36,544 bases of DNA from RPRB01 sp035501615 (GTDB taxonomy: Bacteria; Myxococcota; Myxococcia; Myxococcales; Myxococcaceae), in assembly GCA_035501615.1 (NCBI GenBank), contig DATJVY010000087.1:1-36544 (forward strand), written 5' to 3'. This document shows, one piece after another, positions 6,451 to 16,436 of this stretch. The notes under the pieces are model-generated. The model saw only the letters and a list, made by a program, of their open reading frames with translations. It ran no database searches and was not told where the DNA came from. The position numbers and the translations under genes are program-made. Position 1 is the first letter of the stretch; every line of letters starts with the position of its first letter.

Positions 6451-8591
6451 TGGGCGCCTTCCGAACGGAGATCCGGGACGACGTCGCGATCGTCACCTTC
6501 GACCTGCCCGGCGAGCCGGTGAACACGCTCTCGCCCGCCGTCGGGGCCGAGTTCGCCGAGGAGCTGGAGCGGCTCGGTACGAACGACGCGGTGAAGGCCG
6601 TCGTCTTCGCCTCGGCCAAGCAGGATTTCGTGGTGGGCGCCGACGTGAGGTGGCTGGGCTCGCTCCGAACCGCGGCCGACGGCGAGCGCGCCTCGCGCGA
6701 GGGGCAGCACGGATTCGACCGGCTGGCCTTCTTCCCCAAGCCAGTGGTCGCCGCCATCCACGGCGCCTGCCTCGGCGGCGGCCTCGAGTGGGCGCTGGCC
6801 TGCCGGGGCCGGGTGGCCTCCGACGCGCCGCGGACGCAGCTCGGGCTCCCGGAGGTGCAGCTCGGCCTGCTCCCCGGCGCCGGAGGCACGCAGCGCCTTC
6901 CCCGGCTCATCGGCGTCCAGGCGGCGCTGGACCTCGTCCTCACCGGGAAGGGAGTGCGTGCGGCCAAGGCGCGCAAGCTCGGCCTGGTCGACGAGGTGGT
7001 CCCCCAGGCCATCCTGATCGACGTCGCCATCGAGCACGCGCGGGCGCTGGTCTCGGGCGCGGGTCGACCGCACGGCGGCCCGCACCGGAGCCCGCGCGAG
7101 ACCGTCACCCGCGCCGCGCTGGAGGGCAACCCGCTCGGGCGCCGGCTACTCTTCGCCGAGGCGCGGAAGCAGCTGCTCCGCAAGACCGGAGGCCACTACC
7201 CGGCGCCGGAGCGCGCGCTGGAGGTGGTGCGCGAGGGGCTGGACCGGGGATTCGAGGCCGGGCAGCGCGCCGAGGCCCGCGCCTTCGGCGACCTGCTGAT
7301 GACCGACGTCAGTGCCCGCCTCCGCGAGCTCTTCTTCGCCACCACCGCGCTCAAGAAGGACAGCGGGGTGGATGGATCGGCAAAGGCCCGGCCGGTGCAC
7401 AAGGTCGCGGTGCTGGGTGGCGGGCTGATGGGCGGAGGCATCGCCTTCGTCACCGCCGAGAAGGCCGAGCTGCCGGTCCGGATCAAGGAGCGCGACGACG
7501 CCTCCGCCGGCCGCGCGCTCTCCCACGTCCGGGGCCTGCTCGATCAGCGGGTCCGCCGCCGCCGGCTCGACCGCCGGGGGCTGGAGCGCATCCTCGCCCG
7601 GGTCACCACCACCAGCGATCTCTCCGGCTTCCATCGCGCCGACGTCGTCATCGAGGCGGTGTTCGAGGACCTCGCCCTCAAGCGCCGGATGCTCGCCGAG
7701 ATCGAAGCCGCGACTCCCGACGGGACCATCTTCGCCTCCAACACGAGCTCCATCCCCATCGCTCGCCTGTCCGAGGGAAGCCGCCGCCCGGGCAACGTCA
7801 TCGGGATGCACTACTTCAGCCCGGTGGAGAGGATGCCGCTGCTCGAGGTCATCACCCACCACGGCACCGACCCCTCGGTCGTCGCCACCTGCGTCGAGCT
7901 GGGCAAGAAGCAGGGGAAGACGGTCGTCGTCGTCCGCGACGGCCCGGGCTTCTACACCTCGCGGGTGCTCGCGCCCTACCTCAACGAGGCGGCCCACCTG
8001 CTCGTCGAGGGCGCGGAGATCGCCGCGGTGGACGGCGCGCTCCGGGCCTACGGGTTCCCGGTGGGCCCGTTCCAGCTCCTCGACGAGGTCGGCATCGACG
8101 TGGGCGAGAAGGTGAGCCACGTCCTCCACGACGCCTTCGGGGAGCGGATGACCCCGCCCGGAACCATGGCCTTGCTGGTGAAGGAGGGGCGCCTGGGCCG
8201 CAAGGCGAAGAAGGGCTTCTACCGCTACGACGTGAAGGGCAAGCCGGTGGACCCGAGCGTCTACGCCGCGCTTCCGGGCGGCGCGACCCGGGTCGCCTTC
8301 CCGGCGGAGGAGCTGGCCGAGCGCCCGGTGCTGCTCTTCCTCAACGAGGCGATCCGCTGCCTGGAGGAGGGCATCCTCCGGAGCGCACGCGACGGCGACA
8401 TCGGGGCGGTGTTCGGCCTCGGCTTCCCGCCGTTCCGGGGCGGACCCTTCCGCGCCGCGGACGCGATGGGCGCGGCCGAGCTGCTCCGCCGCCTCGAGCA
8501 CTGGCGGGAGCGGAAGGGTGCACGGTTCGAGCCCGCGCCCCTGCTCCGCCGGATGGCCGAGCGCGGCGAGCGCTTCCACCCCGCCGGCTGA
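6450..8591 (+). CDS. fadJ: Fatty acid oxidation complex alpha subunit (enoyl-CoA hydratase/3-hydroxyacyl-CoA dehydrogenase)
   Basis: The 713-residue bifunctional enzyme hydrates enoyl-CoA and oxidises 3-hydroxyacyl-CoA with NAD+. Residues 1-200 are a crotonase domain with the oxyanion-hole motif AIHGACLGGGLEWALACR and the catalytic-glutamate region LGLPEVQLGLLPGAGGTQRL. After a linker comes the NAD-binding Rossmann domain beginning near residue 312 with KVAVLGGGLMGGGIA, followed by SNTSSIPI and HYFSPVERMPLLEV with the catalytic histidine. The C-terminal dehydrogenase domain is duplicated as in FadB/FadJ and includes GFYTSRVLAPYLNEA and GFPPFRGGPFRAAD. ATG 6450 overlaps the fadI stop by one base. 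It ends 7 bp from the converging permease gene. Confidence 0.94.
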   Translation: MGAFRTEIRDDVAIVTFDLPGEPVNTLSPAVGAEFAEELERLGTNDAVKAVVFASAKQDFVVGADVRWLGSLRTAADGERASREGQHGFDRLAFFPKPVVAAIHGACLGGGLEWALACRGRVASDAPRTQLGLPEVQLGLLPGAGGTQRLPRLIGVQAALDLVLTGKGVRAAKARKLGLVDEVVPQAILIDVAIEHARALVSGAGRPHGGPHRSPRETVTRAALEGNPLGRRLLFAEARKQLLRKTGGHYPAPERALEVVREGLDRGFEAGQRAEARAFGDLLMTDVSARLRELFFATTALKKDSGVDGSAKARPVHKVAVLGGGLMGGGIAFVTAEKAELPVRIKERDDASAGRALSHVRGLLDQRVRRRRLDRRGLERILARVTTTSDLSGFHRADVVIEAVFEDLALKRRMLAEIEAATPDGTIFASNTSSIPIARLSEGSRRPGNVIGMHYFSPVERMPLLEVITHHGTDPSVVATCVELGKKQGKTVVVVRDGPGFYTSRVLAPYLNEAAHLLVEGAEIAAVDGALRAYGFPVGPFQLLDEVGIDVGEKVSHVLHDAFGERMTPPGTMALLVKEGRLGRKAKKGFYRYDVKGKPVDPSVYAALPGGATRVAFPAEELAERPVLLFLNEAIRCLEEGILRSARDGDIGAVFGLGFPPFRGGPFRAADAMGAAELLRRLEHWRERKGARFEPAPLLRRMAERGERFHPAG

Positions 8592-8598
8592 AGCCGGG

Positions 8599-10662
8599 TC
8601 AGGCCGCGGCGGCCGCCGACGATCCCGGGGCCTCCTCCAGCAGGCGCACCGGGAGCACCATGGCGTTCAGCCCGGCGAACTGGAGCCGGCGCTGGATCTG
8701 GTACGCGGTCTCGTTGTGGAGCACGCGCTGGTACCAGCGCTCCTGCTCGAAGACCAGCTTCCCGGCGAAGAAGAGCGCTCGTGGGAACTCGCGCGCGACC
8801 TCCCGGCAGAGCTGGGTCGCCGTCTCCACCGCCTCGGTCCCCAGCGCCATCCGGGCGGTCGCCGCCAGCCCCAGCCCCTGCGCGAGGGCCACGTACTGGT
8901 CGAGCGCGGCGCGGGTCCGCTCCTTCACCTCCACCACCTCGGCGATGTCCCGGAAGGTCGCCGAGTCGATCACCCCGACCGAGAGGAAGACGAAGTTCTG
9001 GTAGTAGTTGGGGAAGAGCCGCTGGATGGTCAGGAGCGAGTGCACGCCGAGCCCGGCGTACCCGCCGACCATCAGCACCGCGGTGGGCTTCCTCGGATCG
9101 AGCTCGCGGACCGGCGCCTTCGTCTGCGGCATCGAGGGGAGGATGTCGTCGAGACGCCGGAGGCTCTGCTGTACCTTGCGGTAGTGGGCGCGGGTCCAGA
9201 CGAACACGCCCACCACGGCGCCGGTGACGACGATGGTCACCCAGGCCCCCTCGCGGAACTTCTCGTAGACGTTCACCAGGAGGATGGAGAGGCAGAGCAC
9301 GAGCCCGACGACGTGGATGGAGATGCGCCGCCTCCAGTCGGCGCGGGCCCGGCGCTCCCTCCACCAGAAGCGGCACATCGAGGCCTGGCTGAGGGAGAAG
9401 GTGATGAAGACGTTGATCGCGTACAGGGTCACCAGCGTGGTGATGTCCCCCTTCGTGTAGAGGAGCGCGAGCAGCGACGAGCCGCCCATCAGCAGCACGC
9501 CGTTCTGCATCGTCAGCCGGTCCGAGAGCTGGGCGAAGCGGTGCGGCGCCCAGCTGTCCACCGCCATGTTGGCCAGCACCCGGGGCCCGTCGATGAAGCC
9601 GGCCTGTGCGGCGACGAAGAGGAGCAGGGTTTCGGAGAGCAGGGTGATCCAGACGAACCACTGACCGACGGGCAGCCCCGCCAGCTGGAACGCGCCGGCG
9701 AACCGGCTCGCGAGGACGGCGTTCATCGTCTGGCCGGCCACCGGGGTGACGTGCAGCAGGAGGTAGGCGAAGGTGATGCCTCCTGCCGTGAGCGCGAGCG
9801 AGATGGCCATCAGCACCATGGTCCGCTTCGCGGTCTCCACCTTTGGCTCGCGCATGATCTGCAGGCCGTTGCTGACCGCCTCGATGCCGGTGTAGGTGCC
9901 CGCGCCCATCGAGTAGGCGCGCAGGAAGAGCGCGAACATCCCGCCGAGGCCTAGCGTCGCGACCCCCGTCGACAGCCCGCCCCGAACCTGCTCGGTCACG
10001 ACGTGCACCTCGTCGACCCGGCTCAGCACCGAGCCGCCGATGAGCACGGCGTGCGTCAGCAGGAAGACCGCGAAGATGGGCGCGAGCACCGTGACCGACT
10101 CGCGCACCCCGCGGAGGTTGAGCAGGACCAGCACACCGATGGCCACCACCTCGACGGCGAAGCTCTGGCTGTGGAGCTGCGGTGGAAGGAAGCTGAAGAT
10201 CGCCTCCGCCCCCGCGGCGACCGAGGTGGTGATGGTGAGCACGTAGTCCACCATCAGCGCGCTTCCGGAGACGACGCCGGCCCCCGGCCCCAGCAGGCGC
10301 GTGGCGACGATGTAGCCGCCGCCCCCGAACGGGAAGTGCTCGATGATCCGCGAGTACGCCGCGGCGATGATGATGACGGTGAAGGCGGTGGCGAGCGCCA
10401 GGAACGGCGCCAGCGCCACCTGCGACCCGAGCGCCTTGAAGGACTCCTCCGGGCCGTAGGACGAGGAGGACAGCCCGTCCGCGCCGAGCCCCACCCAGGC
10501 GAGGAAGGCCACCAGCGACAGATGGTGGAAGACGCCCGGGTCCTCGACGCTCCTGGGTCTCCCCACGAGCCATCTCCGCACCTTTCGCCTGAGCGGGGCC
10601 GGTTCCGGCGGAGGGACGGCAGGCGGCTCTGCGCGGCTGGGGTCCACGGTCGGGGGCGGCAT
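8599..10662 (-). CDS. APC-superfamily permease with C-terminal soluble domain
   Basis: The 687-residue inner-membrane transporter has a Pro-rich N-terminus, then about twelve hydrophobic segments between residues ~50 and ~500. These include SLVAFLAWVGLGADGLSSSS with the helix-1 break typical of APC transporters, FPFGGGGYIVATRLLGPGAG, and helix 6 around YSMGAGTYTGIEAVSNG. This resembles the amino acid/potassium-type APC permeases, including GxG-containing KUP-like proteins; the substrate cannot be given. The last ~190 residues are hydrophilic with a repeated alpha/beta pattern (TAVLMVGGYAGLG, FVFLSVGVIDSATF, RALFFAGKLVFEQE), likely a cytosolic regulatory domain. ATG 10662 is chosen as the first start ahead of the hydrophobic core. 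Convergent with fadJ, divergent from the GGDEF gene across 129 bp. Confidence 0.88.
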   Translation of the reverse strand: MPPPTVDPSRAEPPAVPPPEPAPLRRKVRRWLVGRPRSVEDPGVFHHLSLVAFLAWVGLGADGLSSSSYGPEESFKALGSQVALAPFLALATAFTVIIIAAAYSRIIEHFPFGGGGYIVATRLLGPGAGVVSGSALMVDYVLTITTSVAAGAEAIFSFLPPQLHSQSFAVEVVAIGVLVLLNLRGVRESVTVLAPIFAVFLLTHAVLIGGSVLSRVDEVHVVTEQVRGGLSTGVATLGLGGMFALFLRAYSMGAGTYTGIEAVSNGLQIMREPKVETAKRTMVLMAISLALTAGGITFAYLLLHVTPVAGQTMNAVLASRFAGAFQLAGLPVGQWFVWITLLSETLLLFVAAQAGFIDGPRVLANMAVDSWAPHRFAQLSDRLTMQNGVLLMGGSSLLALLYTKGDITTLVTLYAINVFITFSLSQASMCRFWWRERRARADWRRRISIHVVGLVLCLSILLVNVYEKFREGAWVTIVVTGAVVGVFVWTRAHYRKVQQSLRRLDDILPSMPQTKAPVRELDPRKPTAVLMVGGYAGLGVHSLLTIQRLFPNYYQNFVFLSVGVIDSATFRDIAEVVEVKERTRAALDQYVALAQGLGLAATARMALGTEAVETATQLCREVAREFPRALFFAGKLVFEQERWYQRVLHNETAYQIQRRLQFAGLNAMVLPVRLLEEAPGSSAAAAA

Positions 10663-10791
10663 GGGTCTAGTCCCGGCTCCCCACGGGGTGCAAACGCCCC
10701 TTCCGTTCCGCGGGGTTGCGCGGCACCCGGGTGGCCGCCGAGGCACCGGGCAGGGACGCGTCGGTCTGCTAGCCTCTTCTTTCACCCCCGA

Positions 10792-11721
10792 ATGAACCTC
10801 TGGCTCGTCACCGCACAGGACGGCACCGCCAGCACGCTGGCCCGTGGACTGGAGGAGGCCGGCTGGAGCTGCACCCGCTTCGCGGAGGGCAGCGCGGTGG
10901 ACGCCGCCGAGGGCGAGCTGCCCGACGCGCTGGTGCTCGTCGAGCCCTGTCCTCCCTGGGGCGCGGCGGGACTGCTCTCGCGGCTGCGGGCGAAGGAGCG
11001 GAACGGGAACCGGCCGGTGCTGGTGCTCGGCGTGGATGACGTCGAGTGGCGCACCCGGCTCCTCGACCTCGGTGCCGACGACGTGCTCCCGGCGAGCGTC
11101 CGCCTCGAGGAGCTGCTCGCGCGGCTTCGCCGGCGGACGGCGGTGTTCCGGCAAGCGGCGCCCCAGACCCAGGGCCCGGAGGACCGGGCCTCGGTGACGG
11201 ATGCGCTCACCGAGGTGCACAACCGCCGCTACTTCCTCCTCCGCCTCGAGGACGAGTTCCGGCGCGCCCAGCGCTACGACAATCCGCTGGCGCTGGTCCT
11301 GGTGGACCTCGACCAGTTCCGGGGCATCAACGAGTCCTTCGGGCACCTGGTGGGCGACGGGGTGCTCCGGGCGGTCGCCCAGTGCCTCCTCGCCGCCGTC
11401 CGGGAGACCGACACCGTCGCCCGGACCGGCGGCGACGAGTTCGCCTGCATCCTCCCCCAGACCCACCTCGCCGGAGCGCTCACGGTGGCGGAGCGGATCC
11501 GCCGCGACGTCGCCGCCTTGCGCACCGGGCCGGCCGCCGACGTGCTCCTCACCGCGAGCGTGGGCGTCGGCAGTCACCCGGCGGTCGCCGTGCAGACCCC
11601 CGAGGAGCTGATCGGCGCCGCCGATGGCTGCCTCGCCCGGGCCAAGCGGGAGGGGCGCAACCGGGTGTGCCTGGCCGACCCGGGCCTCGGGGCCCTCCCG
11701 CGCGGGGTGGGGACGACCTGA
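10792..11721 (+). CDS. Diguanylate cyclase with degenerate receiver domain
   Basis: The 309-residue cytoplasmic protein has two domains. Residues 1-115 fold like a response-regulator receiver, but the expected phospho-acceptor aspartate is replaced: the beta-3 strand reads LVLVEPCPPWG with Glu51 at the position, and the TKP lysine motif is replaced by DVLPASV. The domain is therefore probably phosphorylation-independent. Residues ~130-300 are a GGDEF cyclase making c-di-GMP from two GTP: VTDALTEVHNRRYF, LVLVDLDQFRGINESFGH, and an intact TGGDEFA (GGDEF 213-217). The inhibitory I-site RxxD (RETD, 204-207) sits exactly five residues before GGDEF, implying product feedback. ATG 10792 is the first start ahead of the domain. 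A two-component operon follows on the same strand. Confidence 0.92.
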   Translation: MNLWLVTAQDGTASTLARGLEEAGWSCTRFAEGSAVDAAEGELPDALVLVEPCPPWGAAGLLSRLRAKERNGNRPVLVLGVDDVEWRTRLLDLGADDVLPASVRLEELLARLRRRTAVFRQAAPQTQGPEDRASVTDALTEVHNRRYFLLRLEDEFRRAQRYDNPLALVLVDLDQFRGINESFGHLVGDGVLRAVAQCLLAAVRETDTVARTGGDEFACILPQTHLAGALTVAERIRRDVAALRTGPAADVLLTASVGVGSHPAVAVQTPEELIGAADGCLARAKREGRNRVCLADPGLGALPRGVGTT

Positions 11722-11873
11722 GGCGGAAGGACCCGGAGCAGCGGGCCGTTCGCCTGCGCGCCTGGGTCGTCAGCGACCACAAGCACCCGTGGTGGGTATA
11801 CAATGACCCCGGGTCCCCGCCCCGCACAGGGTGAAACGGACCTGATCCCCGGGGGTTGGGGTGGCCAGGCGGG

Positions 11874-11889
11874 TGGCCGACCGGTTGCA
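11874..11889 (+). promoter_or_regulatory. Putative sigma54 (-24/-12) promoter of the kinase/NtrC operon
   Basis: TGGCCG-N5-TTGCA matches the sigma54 consensus TGGCAC-N5-TTGCW at nine of eleven defined positions, with the invariant GG and GC at the correct 10-bp spacing. Transcription would begin near 11900, about 20 bp before the kinase ATG and its GGAAG ribosome site. Two palindromes further upstream, ACCAC-N8-GTGGT (11776-11793) and GACCC-C-GGGTC (11805-11815), lie about 85-125 bp before that start, where activator sites for NtrC-type proteins are usually found. A TATACAAT stretch at 11797-11804 could be a separate sigma70 -10 element. Confidence 0.5.
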
Positions 11890-11919
11890 ACTCCCTGACA
11901 TTCACTGGAAGCCCGTCAG

Positions 11920-13490
11920 ATGGAGCCTGCGCTCAGGATGTCGCCTGCACAGGGGCGGCTGCTCGTGGTGGACGACGAGGAAAACATCCTCAAGTCGCTC
12001 CGTCGCGTGCTCCGCGGCGGTGACTGGGAGATTCGCACCGCGCTCGACGGCGAGCGGGGGCTGAAGGTCCTCGACCAATTCACCCCCGAGGTCGTCATCT
12101 CGGACTTCCGGCTCCCGGGCATGAACGGGGCCGATTTCCTAGCCCAGGTGAAGCAACGCATCCCGCTCGCGCAGCGGATCATGCTCACCGGCCACGCCGA
12201 CCAGCGGGCCATCGAGGAGGCCATCAACCGCTCCGAGATCTTCCGCTTCATCGCCAAGCCCTGGAACGACTCGGCGCTGCTCCTCACCGTCCAGAGCGCC
12301 TTCGAGCAGTACAAGGTCCAGGCCGAGAACGCCCACCTCCAGGAGGTCACCCGGGCGCAGAACGAGGAGCTCCGGGCCCTCAACGCCGAGCTGGAGGAGC
12401 GGGTGCAGCAGCGGACCCGGCTCCTCGTCGTCGCCAAGCGCGAGTGGGAGCTCTCCTTCGACTCGCTGGACCTTCCCCTGGCGGTGGTGCGGGGCGCGGA
12501 CCACAGCGTCCGCCGGGCGAACGTCGCCTATGCCCGCGTCGCCGGCCGGCCGGTCCAGGGCGTGAGCCAGAACCCGCCGTGCCACCAGTTCCTGTTCGGG
12601 CGCGAGACCCCCTGCACCGGCTGCCCGCTGAAGAAGGCCATCTCCAGCGGCAAGGAGGGGCGGGCGGAGATCGAGCACAAGGGAAGAATCTACGTCCTCG
12701 ACGTCTACCCCATGGCGGAGGAGGGGCAGGCGGTGTGTGCCTACCGGGACGTCACCGACGAGCGGACCATGACCGCGCGCCTGGTCGAGACCGAGAAGAT
12801 GGCCGCGGTGGGGCAGCTGGCCGGAGGCGTGGCCCACGAGATCAACAACCCGCTGGCCGGCATCCTCACCTTCGCCCAGCTGATGAAGCGCGACGCGGGC
12901 CGGGCGAAGGGCGACCTCGACTCGCTGCAGCTCATCGAGGAGTCGGCGCTCCGCTGCAAGCGCATCGTCGAGAGCCTCCTGCAGTTCAGCCGCCGCTCCC
13001 AGGAGGGCGACCGCCGTCCCTTCGACCTGAACCGCTGCGTGGAGGACGCGGCGTTCCTCTTCCAGGCCCAGCTCAAGAAGCTGCCCGAGGCCACCATCGA
13101 GGTGCTCACCGCCGCCGACCTGCCCGAGGTGATCGGCGACACGAGCCAGATGGGGCAAGTGCTCCTGAACCTCCTCCAGAACGGGCTCTACGCGCTGGAC
13201 AGGAGGCGCGGCGCGCTGACCGTCACCACCGGCCGGCGGGACACCCACGTCTTCTTCAGCGTGCGCGACACCGGCACCGGCATCGAGGCCTCGGTGCTGC
13301 CCCGCATCTTCGAGCCTTCCTTCACCACCAAGCCGCCCGGTGAGGGCACGGGACTCGGTCTCGCGATCGCATACCGGATCGTCCAGGACCACGGCGGCCG
13401 GTTCGAGGTTCAGAGCATTCCCGGTGAGGGGTCGACCTTCACCGTTCTTCTCCCCATCCCACCCACGTCTTTCCCGTCTGTGAGGAACTG

Positions 13491-13491
<1 letters not shown>
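11920..13491 (+). CDS. Hybrid sensor histidine kinase (receiver-coiled coil-PAS-HisKA-HATPase)
   Basis: The 523-residue protein lacks membrane segments and is probably cytoplasmic. Residues 10-125 are an intact receiver (LLVVDDEENIL; phospho-acceptor D62 in VISDFRLPGMNG; K113 in FIAKPW). A coiled-coil linker (about 130-168) leads to a PAS-like domain at 175-280 with a cysteine cluster, C221-H222 and C232-x2-C235, that could bind a metal or cluster. The kinase core has the phospho-acceptor H306 in GGVAHEINNPLAG, an N box NLLQNGLYAL, G1 DTGTGIEAS and G2 GEGTGLGLAIAY. ATG 11920 has a good GGAAG site; an alternative ATG at 11938 does not. Its stop shares one base with the downstream NtrC-type regulator, its probable phosphotransfer partner. 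Signal unknown; redox or metal sensing through the cysteines is a guess. Confidence 0.93.
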
Positions 13492-14936
<1,445 letters not shown>

Positions 14937-15016
14937 GGCGCGGGCCCCGGAGACTCCATCCGGAGGGCCGCCCTCCCGGGCACCGCGTCCCGGGGTGCGT
15001 CCCTGACGGGAAAGAA

Positions 15017-15072
15017 GAGGGCCCGCCCGGCGCCTGCCTCTGGCACGCGCCCGGGTGGGCCCTCGGTTTTTT
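15017..15072 (+). terminator. Intrinsic terminator of the kinase/NtrC operon
   Basis: GAGGGCCCGCCCGG (15017-15030) pairs with CCGGGTGGGCCCTC (15051-15064) through a 14-bp stem with one G-U pair and a 20-nt loop, followed by GG and six T (15067-15072). It lies 80 bp after the NtrC stop and 32 bp before the next gene, so it should strongly separate the two units. Confidence 0.92.
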
Positions 15073-15103
15073 CGGGCGGCTCTGGCAAGGTCCGCCGCCC
15101 GGG

Positions 15104-16357
15104 ATGGGTGGGCAGCTGCGCAGATGGCTTCCGAGGGCGCTCTGGCTCGCGACCGGGGTCGTCGTGCTCGCGGTCTTCGTCGTCCTCTGGCGGACCTCGA
15201 CCGTCTGGCCGGCGCACCTGCTCCGGCGAGACCTGGAGGCCAGGGGGACCGCCCGCTTCGCGCGCCCGCCGCACGTCCAGCCGCCCGGGCCGGGGACGTT
15301 CGGCGCGCAGGCCGGCGAGGCCTGGGACGCGCTCGCCCTGCTCGAGGCGGGCTCGGCGGACGTCGAGCTCTGCCGGGCGGTGCGCGAGGGCGAGCAACCG
15401 CTGACCGCGCTCTCGCCTTCCTGCCGGCGCGAGGGCGCCGCGGCGGCCGGGGCGCTGGACCGGCTCCTCCGGGCGACCCATGCCGCCGAGGCGGGGCCCC
15501 CGCCGGGCCTCGGGACGCTCGACGTCCCCACGCCCGAGGGTCGTCCCCGGGGATGGTCCACGCTCCCCTACGCGGGGAAGCTCGGAGCGCTGCGCCTTCG
15601 CCAGCTGTTCTCCGAGGGAGACCTGGCCGGGGCGGTGCGGGTGTGCGTGGATCTCCAGGCGCTGGCCCGGGACGCCTCCTGGGGCACCGGGCTCGCCGGG
15701 CGGCTCCCGGCGCTCGCGGTGGAGGAGGTCTCCTTCCGCCCCTGCGTGGCGGCGCTCGACGTCGCCCCGACGGCGGTGAAGCGGACCGTCGAGGTGGAGC
15801 TCGGCCGGGTGGAGGAGGGAACCCCGAGCTACTCCGACGTCGTCGCCGAGTATGCGCTCGGCGTGCGCGCGCAGGCATTCGGGCAGTACCTCGGCATCGC
15901 CCGCTGGGCGCAGGAGGGTGGCCCGCCGCGGCGGATGGACTGGCGCTCCACGCTCGAGCTCGGGGATGCCTGGCACCGCATCGACGCGCGGCTGGCCGAG
16001 GCGGTGAAGGCCGCGGCGCTGCCCATGCCCGGACGGGCGGACCGGCTGGACCTCCTGGCCTCGGGCGAGCGGCCCCTGCTCAACCCGCGGGCCGCCTACG
16101 CGCTGCCCCAGCTGGGGCGCGCGGCGCGCTCCGATGCCCGCGCCCGTTCCCAGCTGCACCTGCTCCGCGGCGTCGTCGCGGCCGACCTCCTTCGCACCGA
16201 GCGGGGCCGCTGGCCGTCGGCGGAGGAGCTCGCGGCGGCGCTGGGCGACGGCTCCGGCCCGCGGCTCCGCGTGGAGCCGAACGGGCCCCTGCTCACGCTC
16301 GTCGACCCCTCCGTTCCCCGCGGCGAGCTGGTCGTCACCATCCGCCCGGACCCCTGA
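15104..16357 (+). CDS. Uncharacterised membrane-anchored protein
   Basis: The 417-residue product starts with a basic stretch and a single hydrophobic helix (WLATGVVVLAVFVVLW, residues 16-31), consistent with an N-terminal anchor and a large periplasmic part. The remainder is Ala/Leu/Arg-rich and largely helical, with cysteines around 85-105 and about 185-230, a conserved-looking segment YALGVRAQAFGQYLGIARWAQ, and near the C-terminus LRGVVAADLLRTERGRWPS followed by a small beta-rich end. That last part (a helix running into a WPSAEEL turn) resembles the C-terminal halves of secretion- or pilin-adjacent hypothetical proteins in myxobacteria, but I do not recognise the family. It starts 32 bp after a strong terminator, so it needs its own promoter, not clearly visible. 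A methyltransferase follows after 79 bp. Confidence 0.75.
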   Translation: MGGQLRRWLPRALWLATGVVVLAVFVVLWRTSTVWPAHLLRRDLEARGTARFARPPHVQPPGPGTFGAQAGEAWDALALLEAGSADVELCRAVREGEQPLTALSPSCRREGAAAAGALDRLLRATHAAEAGPPPGLGTLDVPTPEGRPRGWSTLPYAGKLGALRLRQLFSEGDLAGAVRVCVDLQALARDASWGTGLAGRLPALAVEEVSFRPCVAALDVAPTAVKRTVEVELGRVEEGTPSYSDVVAEYALGVRAQAFGQYLGIARWAQEGGPPRRMDWRSTLELGDAWHRIDARLAEAVKAAALPMPGRADRLDLLASGERPLLNPRAAYALPQLGRAARSDARARSQLHLLRGVVAADLLRTERGRWPSAEELAAALGDGSGPRLRVEPNGPLLTLVDPSVPRGELVVTIRPDP

Positions 16358-16436
16358 GCCGCCCCCGCCGCCCGTGCCGGCCGCGCATGGGAGGGTTGCC
16401 GTGCACGCCGTCGGGGGAAGGGGTACTGCGGAGCCC

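Noticed and set aside
10663..11577. Upstream extension of the permease to almost 1000 residues
   Set aside because: The extension is antisense to the GGDEF gene and has no domain; the transporter begins at ATG 10662.
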